Shown here piece after piece: positions 9,223-18,045 of a stretch of 64,000 nucleotides of DNA. The notes beneath the pieces are model-generated. The model was not told where the DNA came from. It did not search any database and saw only the letters and a program-made list of their open reading frames with translations. A program made the translations under genes and the position numbers. Source of the DNA: Neoroseomonas lacus (lineage in GTDB: Bacteria; Pseudomonadota; Alphaproteobacteria; Acetobacterales; Acetobacteraceae); assembly GCF_014644535.1 (NCBI RefSeq), contig NZ_BMKW01000008.1, positions 308,679 to 372,678 on the forward strand, written 5' to 3'. Each line of letters starts with the position of its first letter. The stretch's first letter is position 1.

Positions 9223-9241
9223 GCGCGATGCTCCGGGTCCG

Positions 9242-9270
9242 GCGCGAAATATACGTGGGTATATTCGCGC
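9242..9270. promoter_or_regulatory. Large dyad upstream of the DUF2252 gene
   Basis: GCGCGA-(A)-ATATAC-GTGG-GTATAT-TCGCGC forms an almost perfect 12-bp inverted repeat with a single bulged A and a 4-nt centre. It is 20 nt from the DUF2252 start and contains the only AT-rich hexamers in the region, so it could be an operator overlapping the promoter of that gene. Confidence 0.45.
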
Positions 9271-9594
9271 AGACGACGACAACCTTGCCGTCATCCGGCC
9301 GGGCGTCGTCTGGGCCGGTGGAACCGCGCCGCGTCATCGCCCATCCTGGATCCGGTCGGCGCATGGCCGGATGAGGATGGACGCCCGGCGCGGATGCCTC
9401 TCGCGCCCGCTCCCGAAATCGACCCCAGGTTGTTGTTCTTGCGGCCATCATCACCCGGCCACGGGTTCCGCCTAGTCGGGATCCGCTCCGGCGTCCCGAT
9501 GCCGAAGGTCGTTCCTGGCCACCTCTGATTGGCGCCGGCGGCCGGCTTGTCGGTTCCGGCCGCTGAAAACCCAGCGAAGGTCGCCGCCACGATG
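9271..9594. other. Gene-free stretch between DUF2252 and DUF882 genes
   Basis: Reading frames here lack family resemblance and have no convincing start. The stretch lies upstream of the DUF2252 gene and downstream of the DUF882 stop. I see no tRNA fold or repeat matching elsewhere in the window. Confidence 0.4.
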
Positions 9595-10194
9595 TCAGTC
9601 GAGAATCCGCGTCCACGATGCCTTCGGCCCGATATCGATATGGGTGAAGGACCCGTACCAGCCGACGCCCATGAACCCGAGATGGTTCGACAGCAGCGCC
9701 GCCTGCGCATGAACCTCCGCCTGCGGCATCCCCCGCACCACGATGTCGGCGGCCTTGCCTTGCATATGCAGGCTGTTCGGCGCCGCATAGGGCAGCGAGG
9801 CATTGGTCTGTGGCGTGCGGTAGCCCGAGATCAGCCGCAGCGGCCGCGTATAGCCGAGCCGTTCCTGCACCAGGGAGAGCATGTCCAGCAGCAGCCCCGG
9901 GATCGGCCCTGGGGCATCCTCGCGCAGGTCGCGGAACAGATTCTGCAGCCGCGCCATGGCGCCGATGTTGTAGTCCTGCCCGGTGCGGTAGGCGAGCGCG
10001 ACCTCCTCACCGGCATTGTTCTGCAGCCACAGCCAGCGGTCGCGCGGTCGCAGGATGGCGGGTGCCGGCGGCGTGATGCCGGCATTGAGCAGGTCGGCCC
10101 GCGCCGCGCCGCCACTGACCGCGGCGGCGCCAATCCCGGCGAGTAGGGCACGCCGCCGCGGGCACCCGGCGCGCTTTATCGGATTGTTAATCAT
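9595..10194 (-). CDS. DUF882/YcbK-like M15 peptidase, Tat-exported
   Basis: This is a predicted periplasmic zinc peptidase of the YcbK/DUF882 type (peptidase M15 fold), acting on cell-wall peptides. It has 199 residues. It begins with a twin-arginine-like signal (CPRRRALLAGIGAAAVSGGAARA), then carries the family motifs SGYRTPQTN, SLHMQGKAADI and the terminal FTHIDIG, which together supply the His-Asp-His metal site. The ATG at 10194 places the signal peptide correctly. It is a single-gene unit. A LexA-like direct repeat lies 200 nt upstream, probably too far to matter. Confidence 0.9.
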   Translation of the reverse strand: MINNPIKRAGCPRRRALLAGIGAAAVSGGAARADLLNAGITPPAPAILRPRDRWLWLQNNAGEEVALAYRTGQDYNIGAMARLQNLFRDLREDAPGPIPGLLLDMLSLVQERLGYTRPLRLISGYRTPQTNASLPYAAPNSLHMQGKAADIVVRGMPQAEVHAQAALLSNHLGFMGVGWYGSFTHIDIGPKASWTRILD

Positions 10195-10558
10195 TTTTGG
10201 AATGTGCGCCCGTGCAGGTGACGGGTGCAATCGGGCGATCGAGTCGCGCGGAAGGTGCACGGCAGGTGTGGCCGTCACGCCGCGCCGGGTGCTGGCGCAT
10301 ACCTGCCGGAGCGCCATGGCGCTGGCGCCAGGCCCAGCCGGCGACCCGCGTCAATGAAGCGTCCGTCGGCGATGCCCCTGGATTTCCGCCAATGTTCTGG
10401 TTATGTTCGAATCATCAGAGAGGAATTTCCTGCCCGCATGCCGCAGTAGCGCTGAACGAATAAAATCCTAAAATCCTAAAGTATGCGAATCCAAGGACTT
10501 CGACCACAGCCATCGCCGGCTGTGCCGCCCACGCCGCGTCGCCGGCCCTCCCGCCACG
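10195..10558. other. 364-nt gene-free stretch with a GTTC-N7-GTTC site and a short tandem repeat
   Basis: No coding frame is convincing. The stretch contains GTTC-TGGTTAT-GTTC at 10394-10408, matching the alphaproteobacterial LexA-box pattern, and a tandem AAAATCCT AAAATCCT AAAG beginning near 10462. It separates the stop of the CinA-family gene from the promoter of the DUF882 gene. Confidence 0.4.
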
Positions 10559-11047
10559 CTACCGTGGCATCGCCATGTCCAACGCCGCCGCCACCGTCGC
10601 CGCCCGCACCGCCCCGCGGTCCCCGGGAAAGACGTGCCGTTCCACCACCGTCGCCGCGCCCTTGCGCGCGCAGCCGATGAACACCAGCCCGACCGGCTTG
10701 CCCGGCGTGGCGCCGCCTGGCCCGGCGATGCCGGTGCAGGACAGCGCGACATCCACCTCGGCCTGTGCCAGCGCCCCCTCGGCCATCTCGCGCGCCACCG
10801 CCTCGCTCACCGCGCCATGGGCGTCGAGCGTCGCCTGCCGCACCCCAACCATCCGCACCTTGGCCTCGTTCGAATAGGTAACGAAGCCGGCCATCACGAC
10901 GGTCGAGGACCCGGCGATGGCCGTGAGTGCCGCAGCGATCAGCCCGCCGGTGCAGGATTCCGCCGTGGCGAGGGTCTCGCCGCGCGTCTCCAGCGCGCTC
11001 AGCAGCGTGCGCGCCTGGTCGATGGTCTGATCGGGCAGCATGGTCAC
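10559..11047 (-). CDS. pncC: CinA family nicotinamide-nucleotide amidohydrolase
   Basis: This protein deamidates nicotinamide mononucleotide to nicotinic acid mononucleotide in pyridine nucleotide salvage. It is the stand-alone 162-residue C-terminal CinA domain. The catalytic serine region ATAESCTGGL, the later SCTGIAGPGG and the GKPVGLVFIG strand are all present. The GTG at 11047 overlaps the pgpA stop (GTGA), which points to translational coupling in the slt-hydrolase-pgpA-pncC operon. Confidence 0.94.
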   Translation of the reverse strand: MTMLPDQTIDQARTLLSALETRGETLATAESCTGGLIAAALTAIAGSSTVVMAGFVTYSNEAKVRMVGVRQATLDAHGAVSEAVAREMAEGALAQAEVDVALSCTGIAGPGGATPGKPVGLVFIGCARKGAATVVERHVFPGDRGAVRAATVAAALDMAMPR

Positions 11048-11493
11048 AGCACTCCGGGCAAGAAGACGCCGAACAGCATCAACAGGGCGGCCACGATCGC
11101 CCCGGCGAGGATATCGTCCAGCATGACGCCGGTTGCGCCATGCAGCCCATCCGCCCAGGACACCGGCCAGGGCTTGAGGATATCGAAGCCGCGGAACAGC
11201 ACGAAGGCGACCGCGGCACCAAGCCAGCCGGCCCCGGCCGGCAGCGCGGCGAGGGCGAGCAGCATCCCGGCCGCCTCATCGACCACGATCCAGCCCGGGT
11301 CGTCGCTCGGCCGGCCGCGCAGCACCTCGCGCACCGCCACCCAGCCCAGCGCGCCGACGAGCAGGGCGAGGGCCAGGATCCACCACCGCCCTAGCAGCAG
11401 CGCGGGCAGCGCGACCAGCGACCCCCAGGTGCCTGGCGCGACCCGGATCCAGCCGACGCCGCCGACCGTCGCGACCAGCTGCGCAGCCTTCAC
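11044..11493 (-). CDS. pgpA: Phosphatidylglycerophosphatase A
   Basis: This membrane enzyme dephosphorylates phosphatidylglycerophosphate to phosphatidylglycerol. It has 149 residues with about four membrane segments. Diagnostic motifs are VGWIRVAPGTWGSLVALP at the N-terminus, the acidic WIVVDEAAGM loop, and FRGFDILKPWPVSWADG with the following GVMLDDILAG. The GTG at 11493 overlaps the upstream hydrolase stop as GTGA. An ATG-initiated longer frame would run deep into the hydrolase gene and lacks family similarity. Confidence 0.93.
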   Translation of the reverse strand: MKAAQLVATVGGVGWIRVAPGTWGSLVALPALLLGRWWILALALLVGALGWVAVREVLRGRPSDDPGWIVVDEAAGMLLALAALPAGAGWLGAAVAFVLFRGFDILKPWPVSWADGLHGATGVMLDDILAGAIVAALLMLFGVFLPGVL

Positions 11494-12341
11494 GGCAAGG
11501 CGGCCAGGAAGCTGTCGAGCGAAGCGATGGCGGCCGGTTCCTCCAGCGTCGGCGCATGCCCGGTGCCGGGCAGCGAGACGACGCGCATGTCCGGCCTGGC
11601 GCGGCGCATGGTGGCGACGGTGTCGGCGTTCAGCAGGTGGCTTTCCTGCCCCCAGACCAGCATCAGCGGCAGCCGCCCCAGCCCGTGGAAAAACGGCCAG
11701 AGATCGGGCGGCGCACCGGCCGCGTCGCCGACCGCCTGCTGGCCGACCCGGATGTCCCAGCGCGGGTGCCACAGCCGGTCAGCACCCTCGGCATAGGTGC
11801 GGGCGGTGAAGGCGCGCCAGCCCGCGTCATCCAGCACGGCCAGCGCCGGGTGGCGCTGCCGCAGCCAGACGGTGGCGGCATCGAGGGAGGTGAAGGATGG
11901 GTCGGAGCCGATCAGCTCGACCACCGCCGCGCGCCCCATGGGTTCGATATGCGGCCCGATGTCGTTCAACACCACGGCGGCCAGCGCGGCCGGGCGCATC
12001 GCTCCGATCGCCATCGCAGCCAACCCGCCGAAGGAGGTGCCGACCAGCGCGACGCGATGCAGATGCAGCGCCGCCATCGCATCGATCACGTCGCGGATCA
12101 GCGCCTCCGGCCGGTAGCGACTCGGGTCGGTGGCCCGGGCGCTTTCCCCATGGCCGGCATAATCCAGCGCCACTACCCGACGCGCCCCGGCATGGCGCCC
12201 GGCCAGCGACGCGAAGTCGAGCGCGGTGCGGCAGATGCCCGTCAAGCACAGCACCGGCGTGCGGTCGGCCGCGCCGGGCCAGTCGGTCGCGGCCAGGCGC
12301 AGCCCGTCATGCGCGGCGAACTCGACGCGGCGGCCGGTCAC
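11490..12341 (-). CDS. Alpha/beta hydrolase
   Basis: This is a predicted serine hydrolase of 283 residues with the alpha/beta fold. Visible are the oxyanion strand (LCLTGICRT), LDYAGHGES, the nucleophile elbow GTSFGG, the acidic residue region VWGQESHLL and the catalytic histidine in GTGHAPTLEEP. The substrate is unknown. The GTG at 12341 overlaps the slt stop (GTGA), and its own stop overlaps the pgpA start, so it is embedded in the operon. The much longer frame upstream is out of frame with slt and is not coding. Confidence 0.88.
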   Translation of the reverse strand: MTGRRVEFAAHDGLRLAATDWPGAADRTPVLCLTGICRTALDFASLAGRHAGARRVVALDYAGHGESARATDPSRYRPEALIRDVIDAMAALHLHRVALVGTSFGGLAAMAIGAMRPAALAAVVLNDIGPHIEPMGRAAVVELIGSDPSFTSLDAATVWLRQRHPALAVLDDAGWRAFTARTYAEGADRLWHPRWDIRVGQQAVGDAAGAPPDLWPFFHGLGRLPLMLVWGQESHLLNADTVATMRRARPDMRVVSLPGTGHAPTLEEPAAIASLDSFLAALP

Positions 12342-14311
12342 GGCGCCTGCCGCAGATAGGTCGCCAGGGGATGGTCCCGCGACGCGGCGGCACCGTCGGA
12401 GGCCCGATAGACCACGGCGTTCTCGACCACGCGTTGGACGTAGTTGCGGGTCTCGTTGAACGGGATCTGTTCCATCCAGTCGATCATGTCGACATCGGTC
12501 CCGCGCGGGTCGCCATAGGTGCCGAGCCACTGGTCGACGCGCCCCGGTCCGGCATTGTACGCCGCCGCCGCGAGCGGCAGCGCCCCGCCATAGCGATTGA
12601 GCATCTGGTCGAGATACCCGGCGCCGAGCCGCATATTCGCCTGCGGATCGCCGGTCAGCTGGCCGACCTGGTAGGGCACGCCGAGTTGCCGGGCGACCTG
12701 CGCGGCGGTCGAGGGCAGCAACTGCATCAGCCCGCGCGCATTGGAACCGCTGACGGCCTCGGTGTCGAAATTGCTCTCCTGCCGCGTGATGGCGTTGATG
12801 TAGGCCGGCTCCGGGCTGGTGACCGGCGGCGAATAGGGCGCGGGCCAGCCCTCGGGCAGGATGATGTCGCCATCGGCCCCGGCGCGGCGAGCGATCCACA
12901 CAGCATGGTCAGGCCGGCCGATATGGTAGGCGAGCCGCGCGGCAAGCATGCGGTCCGTGCCATCGGCCGCGAGGTCCTCGATACGCAGCAGGAAGATGCG
13001 CGCCCGCCGCGAATCACCGAGGTCGGCCAGGGTGAGCACGGCGCGCGCCAGTTCCCGCCCGGCGAAATCCACCGCGCGCGGCGGCGTCACCGGCGGTGCG
13101 GGGGTGCGCAGGATGCGGGCCGACAAGGCCGCCGCGTCATCGCCCAGCGCCAGCGCCGAGAGCTGCCCATAGAAGGCGACCGGCAGGTCGGCGCCGGCGG
13201 CGTATTGCGCCCGCGCCCGCGCGGTATCGCCGCGCGCGGCGAGCGCGCGCCCCTGCCAATAGGCCGAGCGCGCCCGGGTGATGACCGAGCGGCTGTCCTG
13301 CCCGACCATGGCGAAATGGCGCTGCGCGGCGGCCGGGTCCTCCAGTCGCCGCAGGGCGATGAAGCCGGCGAGGAACTCGGCCTCGCCGCGTGGTTCGCCA
13401 GGTTCGGCCTGGCCATGCGCGGCGGCAGTCCGGTAAGCCTCGCGCGGCTGGCCGAGGCGCAGCAGCTTGCGCGCGAGGATATTGCGCTCGACCCAGACGG
13501 CGCGCGCGGCGTCGCCCTGCAGCCCGGCCTGCAACGGCTCGGCGGCGACCCAGGCGACGGCGGCCTCGGCGTCGCGCTCGCGCCGGCGCAGCAGGCGGGC
13601 GCGTTCATAGGCCCAGCCGATATCGGTGGGGGTGGCCGCCAGGGCGCTGTCGTCGTCGCGCATCAGGGCAAGCCGCGCGGCGGCGGCACTGGCCTGTGGG
13701 TCAGCCAGGCGGCCGGCCTCGCGCGCCGCGCCGGCAAAGTCACGAGCAAAGGCGAGGTGGTCGAAGCGGCGCCAATGGTCGTCGGCGGAAAGAAGCGCGC
13801 CGTAGCGTTGCAGCAGGGCTTCCTCGGTCAGCACGTCGCCTTGCGTCTCGACCCAACCGCGACGGATGACGGCCTGCACCTCGGTGGGGCGGCCGGCGCC
13901 TTGCAGCGCCTGGGCGTAACGCAGCACGCCGGCCAGGCTGCGCGGCGGGTTGCGAGTGAAATGACGCAGCGCCAGCGCGTCGTCGCCATCGGTGGCGAGG
14001 GCGATCTCGGCCCGCCGGTTCAGCGTGTCCGGGTAGGGCCAGTCCGGATTCTCGCCGATGAAGGCGACGAGTTCATTGGCCGAGGCCGGTGCGGCACGGT
14101 TGGTCAGCCGCAGCCACAGGGCGATTTTCGCGGCCAGCGGGTCGGCCGCGGCGGCGAAGCTGTCAGCCTCTGCCCAGCGTCCGGCCGAGGCGGCGGCCAG
14201 CGCCTGGCGGCCGGCGGCGCGTGCCGGTTCGGGCGCCCAGGGCTGCGCTGCGGCGGGCAGGGCCAGCGGGAGGGACAGGGCGAGCGAGGCGAGGAGGAGC
14301 AAGCGGCGCAT
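12338..14311 (-). CDS. slt: Soluble lytic murein transglycosylase
   Basis: This periplasmic enzyme cleaves the glycan backbone of peptidoglycan to 1,6-anhydroMurNAc products. It has 657 residues. A signal peptide (LLLLASLALSLPLALPAAAQ) leads a long alpha-solenoid region, then the goose-lysozyme-like SLT domain from about residue 500. The catalytic glutamate is E512 in ITRQESNFD, followed by GLMQLLPSTA, GYLDQML and AYNAGPGRVDQW. It is the first gene of a four-gene minus-strand operon and is divergent from dapA. Downstream in this window, anmK processes the anhydroMurNAc that such enzymes release. Confidence 0.95.
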   Translation of the reverse strand: MRRLLLLASLALSLPLALPAAAQPWAPEPARAAGRQALAAASAGRWAEADSFAAAADPLAAKIALWLRLTNRAAPASANELVAFIGENPDWPYPDTLNRRAEIALATDGDDALALRHFTRNPPRSLAGVLRYAQALQGAGRPTEVQAVIRRGWVETQGDVLTEEALLQRYGALLSADDHWRRFDHLAFARDFAGAAREAGRLADPQASAAAARLALMRDDDSALAATPTDIGWAYERARLLRRRERDAEAAVAWVAAEPLQAGLQGDAARAVWVERNILARKLLRLGQPREAYRTAAAHGQAEPGEPRGEAEFLAGFIALRRLEDPAAAQRHFAMVGQDSRSVITRARSAYWQGRALAARGDTARARAQYAAGADLPVAFYGQLSALALGDDAAALSARILRTPAPPVTPPRAVDFAGRELARAVLTLADLGDSRRARIFLLRIEDLAADGTDRMLAARLAYHIGRPDHAVWIARRAGADGDIILPEGWPAPYSPPVTSPEPAYINAITRQESNFDTEAVSGSNARGLMQLLPSTAAQVARQLGVPYQVGQLTGDPQANMRLGAGYLDQMLNRYGGALPLAAAAYNAGPGRVDQWLGTYGDPRGTDVDMIDWMEQIPFNETRNYVQRVVENAVVYRASDGAAASRDHPLATYLRQAP

Positions 14312-14420
14312 GGGAGCCTTCCTACCCGATCCTGCCCCCGCTTGTCGCGCTGGCCTTGTCCCGGCGATGGGTGACGCCTAGGTTGCCGCCTCAAGGCCTG
14401 AAACGTTGGAGGAAGGTGCT

Positions 14421-15299
14421 ATGTTCAGGGGTTCGATGGTCGCGCTGATCACGCCGATGCGTGCCGACGGATCCGTGGACGAGAAAGCCTTCAAGGAATT
14501 GGTGGAATGGCAGATCGCCGAGGGCACCGAAGCCCTCGTCCCGGTCGGCACCACCGGTGAGAGCCCGACTCTGTCCCATGCCGAGCACAAGCGCGTGGTC
14601 GAGCTGTGCATCGAGGCCGCGGGCGGCCGTGTGCCGGTGATCGCCGGCGCGGGCAGCAATTCCACCGCCGAGGCGGTCGACTTCGCGCAGCATGCCCAGC
14701 ACGCCGGCGCGGATGCGATCCTGGTGGTCACGCCCTACTACAACAAGCCGACGCAGGAAGGGATGTTCCTACATTTCTCGGCGATCGCCGATGCCGCCGA
14801 CATCCCGATGTTCATCTACAACATCCCCGCCCGCAGCGTCGTCGACATGTCGGTCGAGACGATGGGGCGGCTGGCCAAGCACAAGAACATCATCGGCGTG
14901 AAGGATGCGACGGCGAACCTGACCCGGCCGCTGCACACCAAGCGCGCCTGCGGCGAGGATTTCATCCAGCTTTCGGGCGAGGATCACACGGCGTTGGCGT
15001 TCAACGCCTCGGGCGGGGTGGGCTGCATCAGCGTCACCGCCAATGTCGCGCCGCGGCTGTGTGCCGAGATGCACAAGGCCTGGCGCGACGGCAGGCTGGA
15101 CGAGGCGATGGCGATCCAGGACCGCCTGGTGCCGTTGCATGACGCGCTGTTCTGCGAGACCTCCCCGGGTCCGGTGAAGTATGCGGCGTCCCTGCTGGCG
15201 AAAAGCAGCGACCATTGCCGCCTGCCGCTCGCCCCGGTGGGCGAGGCCTCCAAGGCGCGGGTGCGCGAGGCGATGGTCTCGGTGGGGCTGTTGAACTAA
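14421..15299 (+). CDS. dapA: 4-hydroxy-tetrahydrodipicolinate synthase
   Basis: This enzyme condenses pyruvate with aspartate semialdehyde in lysine and meso-diaminopimelate synthesis. It has 292 residues. The Schiff-base lysine is K161 ([11 protein letters not shown]), and the active-site Tyr lies in MFIYNIPAR. The [12 protein letters not shown] motif near residue 40 supplies the Thr-Thr proton relay. The ATG at 14421 has a good GGAGGAAGG site 8-12 nt upstream, so the TTG-initiated extension is rejected. Confidence 0.96.
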   Translation: MFRGSMVALITPMRADGSVDEKAFKELVEWQIAEGTEALVPVGTTGESPTLSHAEHKRVVELCIEAAGGRVPVIAGAGSNSTAEAVDFAQHAQHAGADAILVVTPYYNKPTQEGMFLHFSAIADAADIPMFIYNIPARSVVDMSVETMGRLAKHKNIIGVKDATANLTRPLHTKRACGEDFIQLSGEDHTALAFNASGGVGCISVTANVAPRLCAEMHKAWRDGRLDEAMAIQDRLVPLHDALFCETSPGPVKYAASLLAKSSDHCRLPLAPVGEASKARVREAMVSVGLLN

Positions 15300-15457
15300 C
15301 TGACACCATGGCGGACACACGGTCCGAGGCAGCAGCCCCGGGCCGCGAGCGCACAGCGCGACCGCGCCCAGACCGCCCGGGGTATCCGGCGCAACAGTGC
15401 AGGGCGCGAAGGCAAGGCGGCCGGATGGCCGCCGCCCGTCATTCGAGGGCAAGGCAA

Positions 15458-15952
15458 ATGGCATCACCACCGAAGAAGAAGGGCCTCATTTCTCACGGCA
15501 TCGCCGCGCAGAACCGCAAGGCCCGCTATGACTACAAGATCGGCGAGACGATCGAGGCCGGCCTCCAGCTGGTCGGTCCCGAGGTGAAATCCCTGCGCGC
15601 CGGCCGCGCCACGCTTTCCGAAGCCTGGGCCGGCGAGCGCGACGGCGAGATGTGGCTGTTCAACTGTTACATCCCGGAATGGCAGGCGGGGTCATTCGTC
15701 TCGCATTTCGAGCCTCGCCGGCCGCGCAAGCTGCTGGTGCACCGCAAGCAGGTGGAATCCCTGGCCGGGGCCATGTCGCGGGAGGGGGCGACCATTGTCC
15801 CGCTCGACATCCACTTCAACGAACGCGGCCTGGCCAAGATCCTGCTCGGCGTCGCCGAGGGCAAGAAGCAGCACGACAAGCGCGCGGCGATCGCCGAACG
15901 GGACTGGCAGCGCGACAAGTCGCGCATGATGCGCAACAAGGGCCGGGAATAG
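15458..15952 (+). CDS. smpB: SsrA-binding protein
   Basis: SmpB binds tmRNA and is essential for trans-translation, which rescues stalled ribosomes. It has 164 residues. Family hallmarks are AQNRKARYDYKI, GLQLVGPEVKSLRAG, FNCYIPEW and the basic C-terminal tail ending in KSRMMRNKGRE. The ATG at 15458 (MASPPKKKGLISHG) matches the family start; longer in-frame starts exist upstream but add low-complexity residues. It follows dapA after 158 nt, a common order in this group. The tmRNA gene itself is not in the window. Confidence 0.96.
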   Translation: MASPPKKKGLISHGIAAQNRKARYDYKIGETIEAGLQLVGPEVKSLRAGRATLSEAWAGERDGEMWLFNCYIPEWQAGSFVSHFEPRRPRKLLVHRKQVESLAGAMSREGATIVPLDIHFNERGLAKILLGVAEGKKQHDKRAAIAERDWQRDKSRMMRNKGRE

Positions 15953-16084
15953 GCCCTGCTACCGGCCGGCCTTCCGACAGCCCTGTATCAGCGTCGTGTT
16001 TTGCCGCGACGCCGGCACACCAACGCTGCGCGCCATGCCGTTCGCCTCTCCGGTGACGGGGTCATCGGAAAGGGCCAGGCGGCA

Positions 16085-16612
16085 TTACTCGACCAGCCGA
16101 CGGCGGTAGCGCTCGCGCACCAGCGCACAGGGACGTGGCGGGGAGCCGGCCAGGAGCAGCGCGCGATGGTCGAGCACATGCGCGCCGCCGCCGGGCAGCA
16201 GGGCCTCGGCCAGGGTGCGCCGCGTCGGATGCAGCGCCTCGACGACGAGGCCGAAGGGCCGGTCGGTGGTGTCGAGCGCGTGCCGCATGGACGGCGCGAT
16301 GCGCCCCGGCAGCCACCAGATGTCGCAATCCGACAGGGCGGCAGCGCCACGCCACAGCGTCACCCGCCGATGGCGCAGCGGCGTGGTGCGGTCCGCCTCA
16401 AGCAGCACGGCGATGGCGGCGGCCTCGGGCGGGGTGGGCAGGGCCGGATGGCGCTCGGCCCGGATCGGGCCCTCGCCGATGCCCCGCTCGGCGCACCAGG
16501 CGGCAAGCAGGCGCGTTGCGCTGGTGGTCTCGCGCAGGCGCCGCGCCAAGGTCGCGATCGGCTCCTCGGCGCCGGGCAGGGGCGTTGCGGCGGACAGGCG
16601 GGACCTCGGCAT
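16085..16612 (-). CDS. Chorismate lyase-like (UbiC-fold) protein
   Basis: This 175-residue protein resembles UbiC/UTRA-fold proteins. The C-terminal half has the pattern LSDCDIWWLPGRIAPSM...LDTTDRPFGLVVEAL...R, a DHRALLLA strand and a final ERYRRRLVE, in the order seen in chorismate lyase-like proteins of proteobacteria. Chorismate lyase makes 4-hydroxybenzoate for ubiquinone, but I cannot tell whether this protein is catalytic. The ATG at 16612 is preferred over a start at 16699. It is convergent with smpB and divergent from the molybdopterin gene. Confidence 0.68.
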   Translation of the reverse strand: MPRSRLSAATPLPGAEEPIATLARRLRETTSATRLLAAWCAERGIGEGPIRAERHPALPTPPEAAAIAVLLEADRTTPLRHRRVTLWRGAAALSDCDIWWLPGRIAPSMRHALDTTDRPFGLVVEALHPTRRTLAEALLPGGGAHVLDHRALLLAGSPPRPCALVRERYRRRLVE

Positions 16613-16826
16613 GCGTGCTGCCAGGCTTCTACCGCCCTTCCATGCCGTGCGCACCCCGGGGCATCTTGCATTGCAACCTGCCCGCGCCACCTGGGGCATG
16701 CTGCGCTCCCACCGCTGACGCCAGGTTTTGGTTGGCGAGCATCTTCACGCGTTCGGATGATTCCATCCGAAGGCGATCTGCTCTAACCACGGCGCGCCGC
16801 GGCGCGGCATGACAAGGCAGGACCCG

Positions 16827-17495
16827 ATGGCCGAGGACGACATTCCCCTGACCGGTACGGTCAAGGACAAGCTGATCCGCACCAAGGAACGCTGGGCCGA
16901 GGAAGGCCGGCTGCTGACCGGCACCCATGCCGACCCGACGCGCGACCGCCTGCCGCCCGGCCAGACGCTGGTGAAGGACTGGCCGGTGCTCGACCTCGGG
17001 GTGCAGCCGGATGTGGCGAAGGAGAAGTTCCGCCTGCGGGTGGAAGGCCTCGTCGAGAACCGCATCGCGCTCGACTGGGACGGCTTCATGGCCCTGCCGC
17101 AGACCGAGATGGTGCGCGACATCCACTGCGTCACCCAATGGTCGCGCTACGACAACCGCTTCACCGGGGTGATGGTGCGTGACCTGCTCGACATTGCCAG
17201 GCCGAAGCCCGAGGCGCGCTTCGTCTCGCTGACCTGTTACGACGGCTACACCACCAACCTGACGCTGGACGAGTTCGCCGAGGCCGACGTGATGTTCGCC
17301 CATGCCTGGGAGGGCGCGCCGCTCGCGCGCCAGCATGGCGGGCCGGTGCGCCTGGTGCTGCCCAAGCTGTATTTCTGGAAAAGCCCGAAATGGGTGACGC
17401 GGGTGGAACTGCTCGCCGAGGACCGCCCCGGCTTCTGGGAGGTGCGCGGCTACCACAACCACGGCGATCCCTGGACGGAGGAGCGGTATGGCTGA
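16827..17495 (+). CDS. Sulfite oxidase-like molybdopterin-dependent oxidoreductase
   Basis: This is a 222-residue protein consisting of the oxidoreductase molybdopterin-binding domain alone. The Mo-ligating cysteine is C101 in RDIHCVTQWSR, followed by the substrate-pocket segments SLTCYDGYTTN and the C-terminal PKLYFWKSPKWV. It lacks a Tat signal, so it is probably cytoplasmic, unlike MsrP. The substrate is unknown. I chose the ATG at 16827, which has AGGCAGGA just upstream; an ATG at 16809 is in frame. Its stop overlaps the next gene by 8 nt, so the two are cotranscribed. Confidence 0.9.
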   Translation: MAEDDIPLTGTVKDKLIRTKERWAEEGRLLTGTHADPTRDRLPPGQTLVKDWPVLDLGVQPDVAKEKFRLRVEGLVENRIALDWDGFMALPQTEMVRDIHCVTQWSRYDNRFTGVMVRDLLDIARPKPEARFVSLTCYDGYTTNLTLDEFAEADVMFAHAWEGAPLARQHGGPVRLVLPKLYFWKSPKWVTRVELLAEDRPGFWEVRGYHNHGDPWTEERYG

Positions 17496-18045
17496 TGCCT
17501 GTCGCCGCGCGATACTGGGCCGCGCGATCCTGGCCGCGCCGCTGCTGATGGCCGCCGCATCCGGGGCTGATGCCTATGGCTTCCGGCTGCCTTCGCTGGA
17601 GGGCGGCGAACTCAACTTCGCCGCGTGGCGCGGGCGGGTGCTGCTGGTGGTGAACACCGCCTCCTTCTGCGGCTACACCCCGCAGTATGCGGCCTTGCAG
17701 CGGCTGCATGACCGCTTCCAGGCGCGCGGACTCACCGTGGTTGGCGTGCCGTCCAACGACTTTAACCAGGAAAGCGACGACAACCGGCGCATCCGCGAAT
17801 TCTGCGACGCGCAATTCGGCATCGAGTTCCCGATGGCCGCGCTGTCGCATGTCCGGGGGCCGCAGGCGGTGCCGCTGTTCCGCTGGCTGGCCGAGCAAGG
17901 TGGCGGGGAGCCACGCTGGAACTTCCACAAATACCTGGTGGCGCGGAACGGGCGGACAGTGCGCGGCTTCGCCACGGGCGTGCAGCCGGAGAGCATCGAG
18001 ATGCTGCGCGCCATCGAGACGGCGCTGGCCGCGCCTTCAGTCTGA
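17488..18045 (+). CDS. Glutathione peroxidase family protein, exported
   Basis: This predicted thiol peroxidase reduces peroxides and is exported to the periplasm. It has 185 residues. A signal peptide covers about residues 1-29 (LAAPLLMAAASGADA). The peroxidatic cysteine is C61 in NTASFCGYTPQY, and the Trp/Asn partner motif is seen as WNFHKYLV near residue 150. FNQES in place of the usual FGxQEP shows a diverged second motif. It overlaps the molybdopterin oxidoreductase gene by 8 nt, which suggests a shared role in redox stress. Confidence 0.9.
   Translation: MADACRRAILGRAILAAPLLMAAASGADAYGFRLPSLEGGELNFAAWRGRVLLVVNTASFCGYTPQYAALQRLHDRFQARGLTVVGVPSNDFNQESDDNRRIREFCDAQFGIEFPMAALSHVRGPQAVPLFRWLAEQGGGEPRWNFHKYLVARNGRTVRGFATGVQPESIEMLRAIETALAAPSV

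Noticed and set aside
12338..12899. Hydrolase gene starting at 12899
   Set aside because: The upstream part of that frame overlaps slt and has no hydrolase similarity; the GTG at 12341 is the supported start.
11897..14374. 825-codon plus-strand frame opposite slt and the hydrolase
   Set aside because: It spans two well-supported minus-strand genes and is low in sequence complexity.
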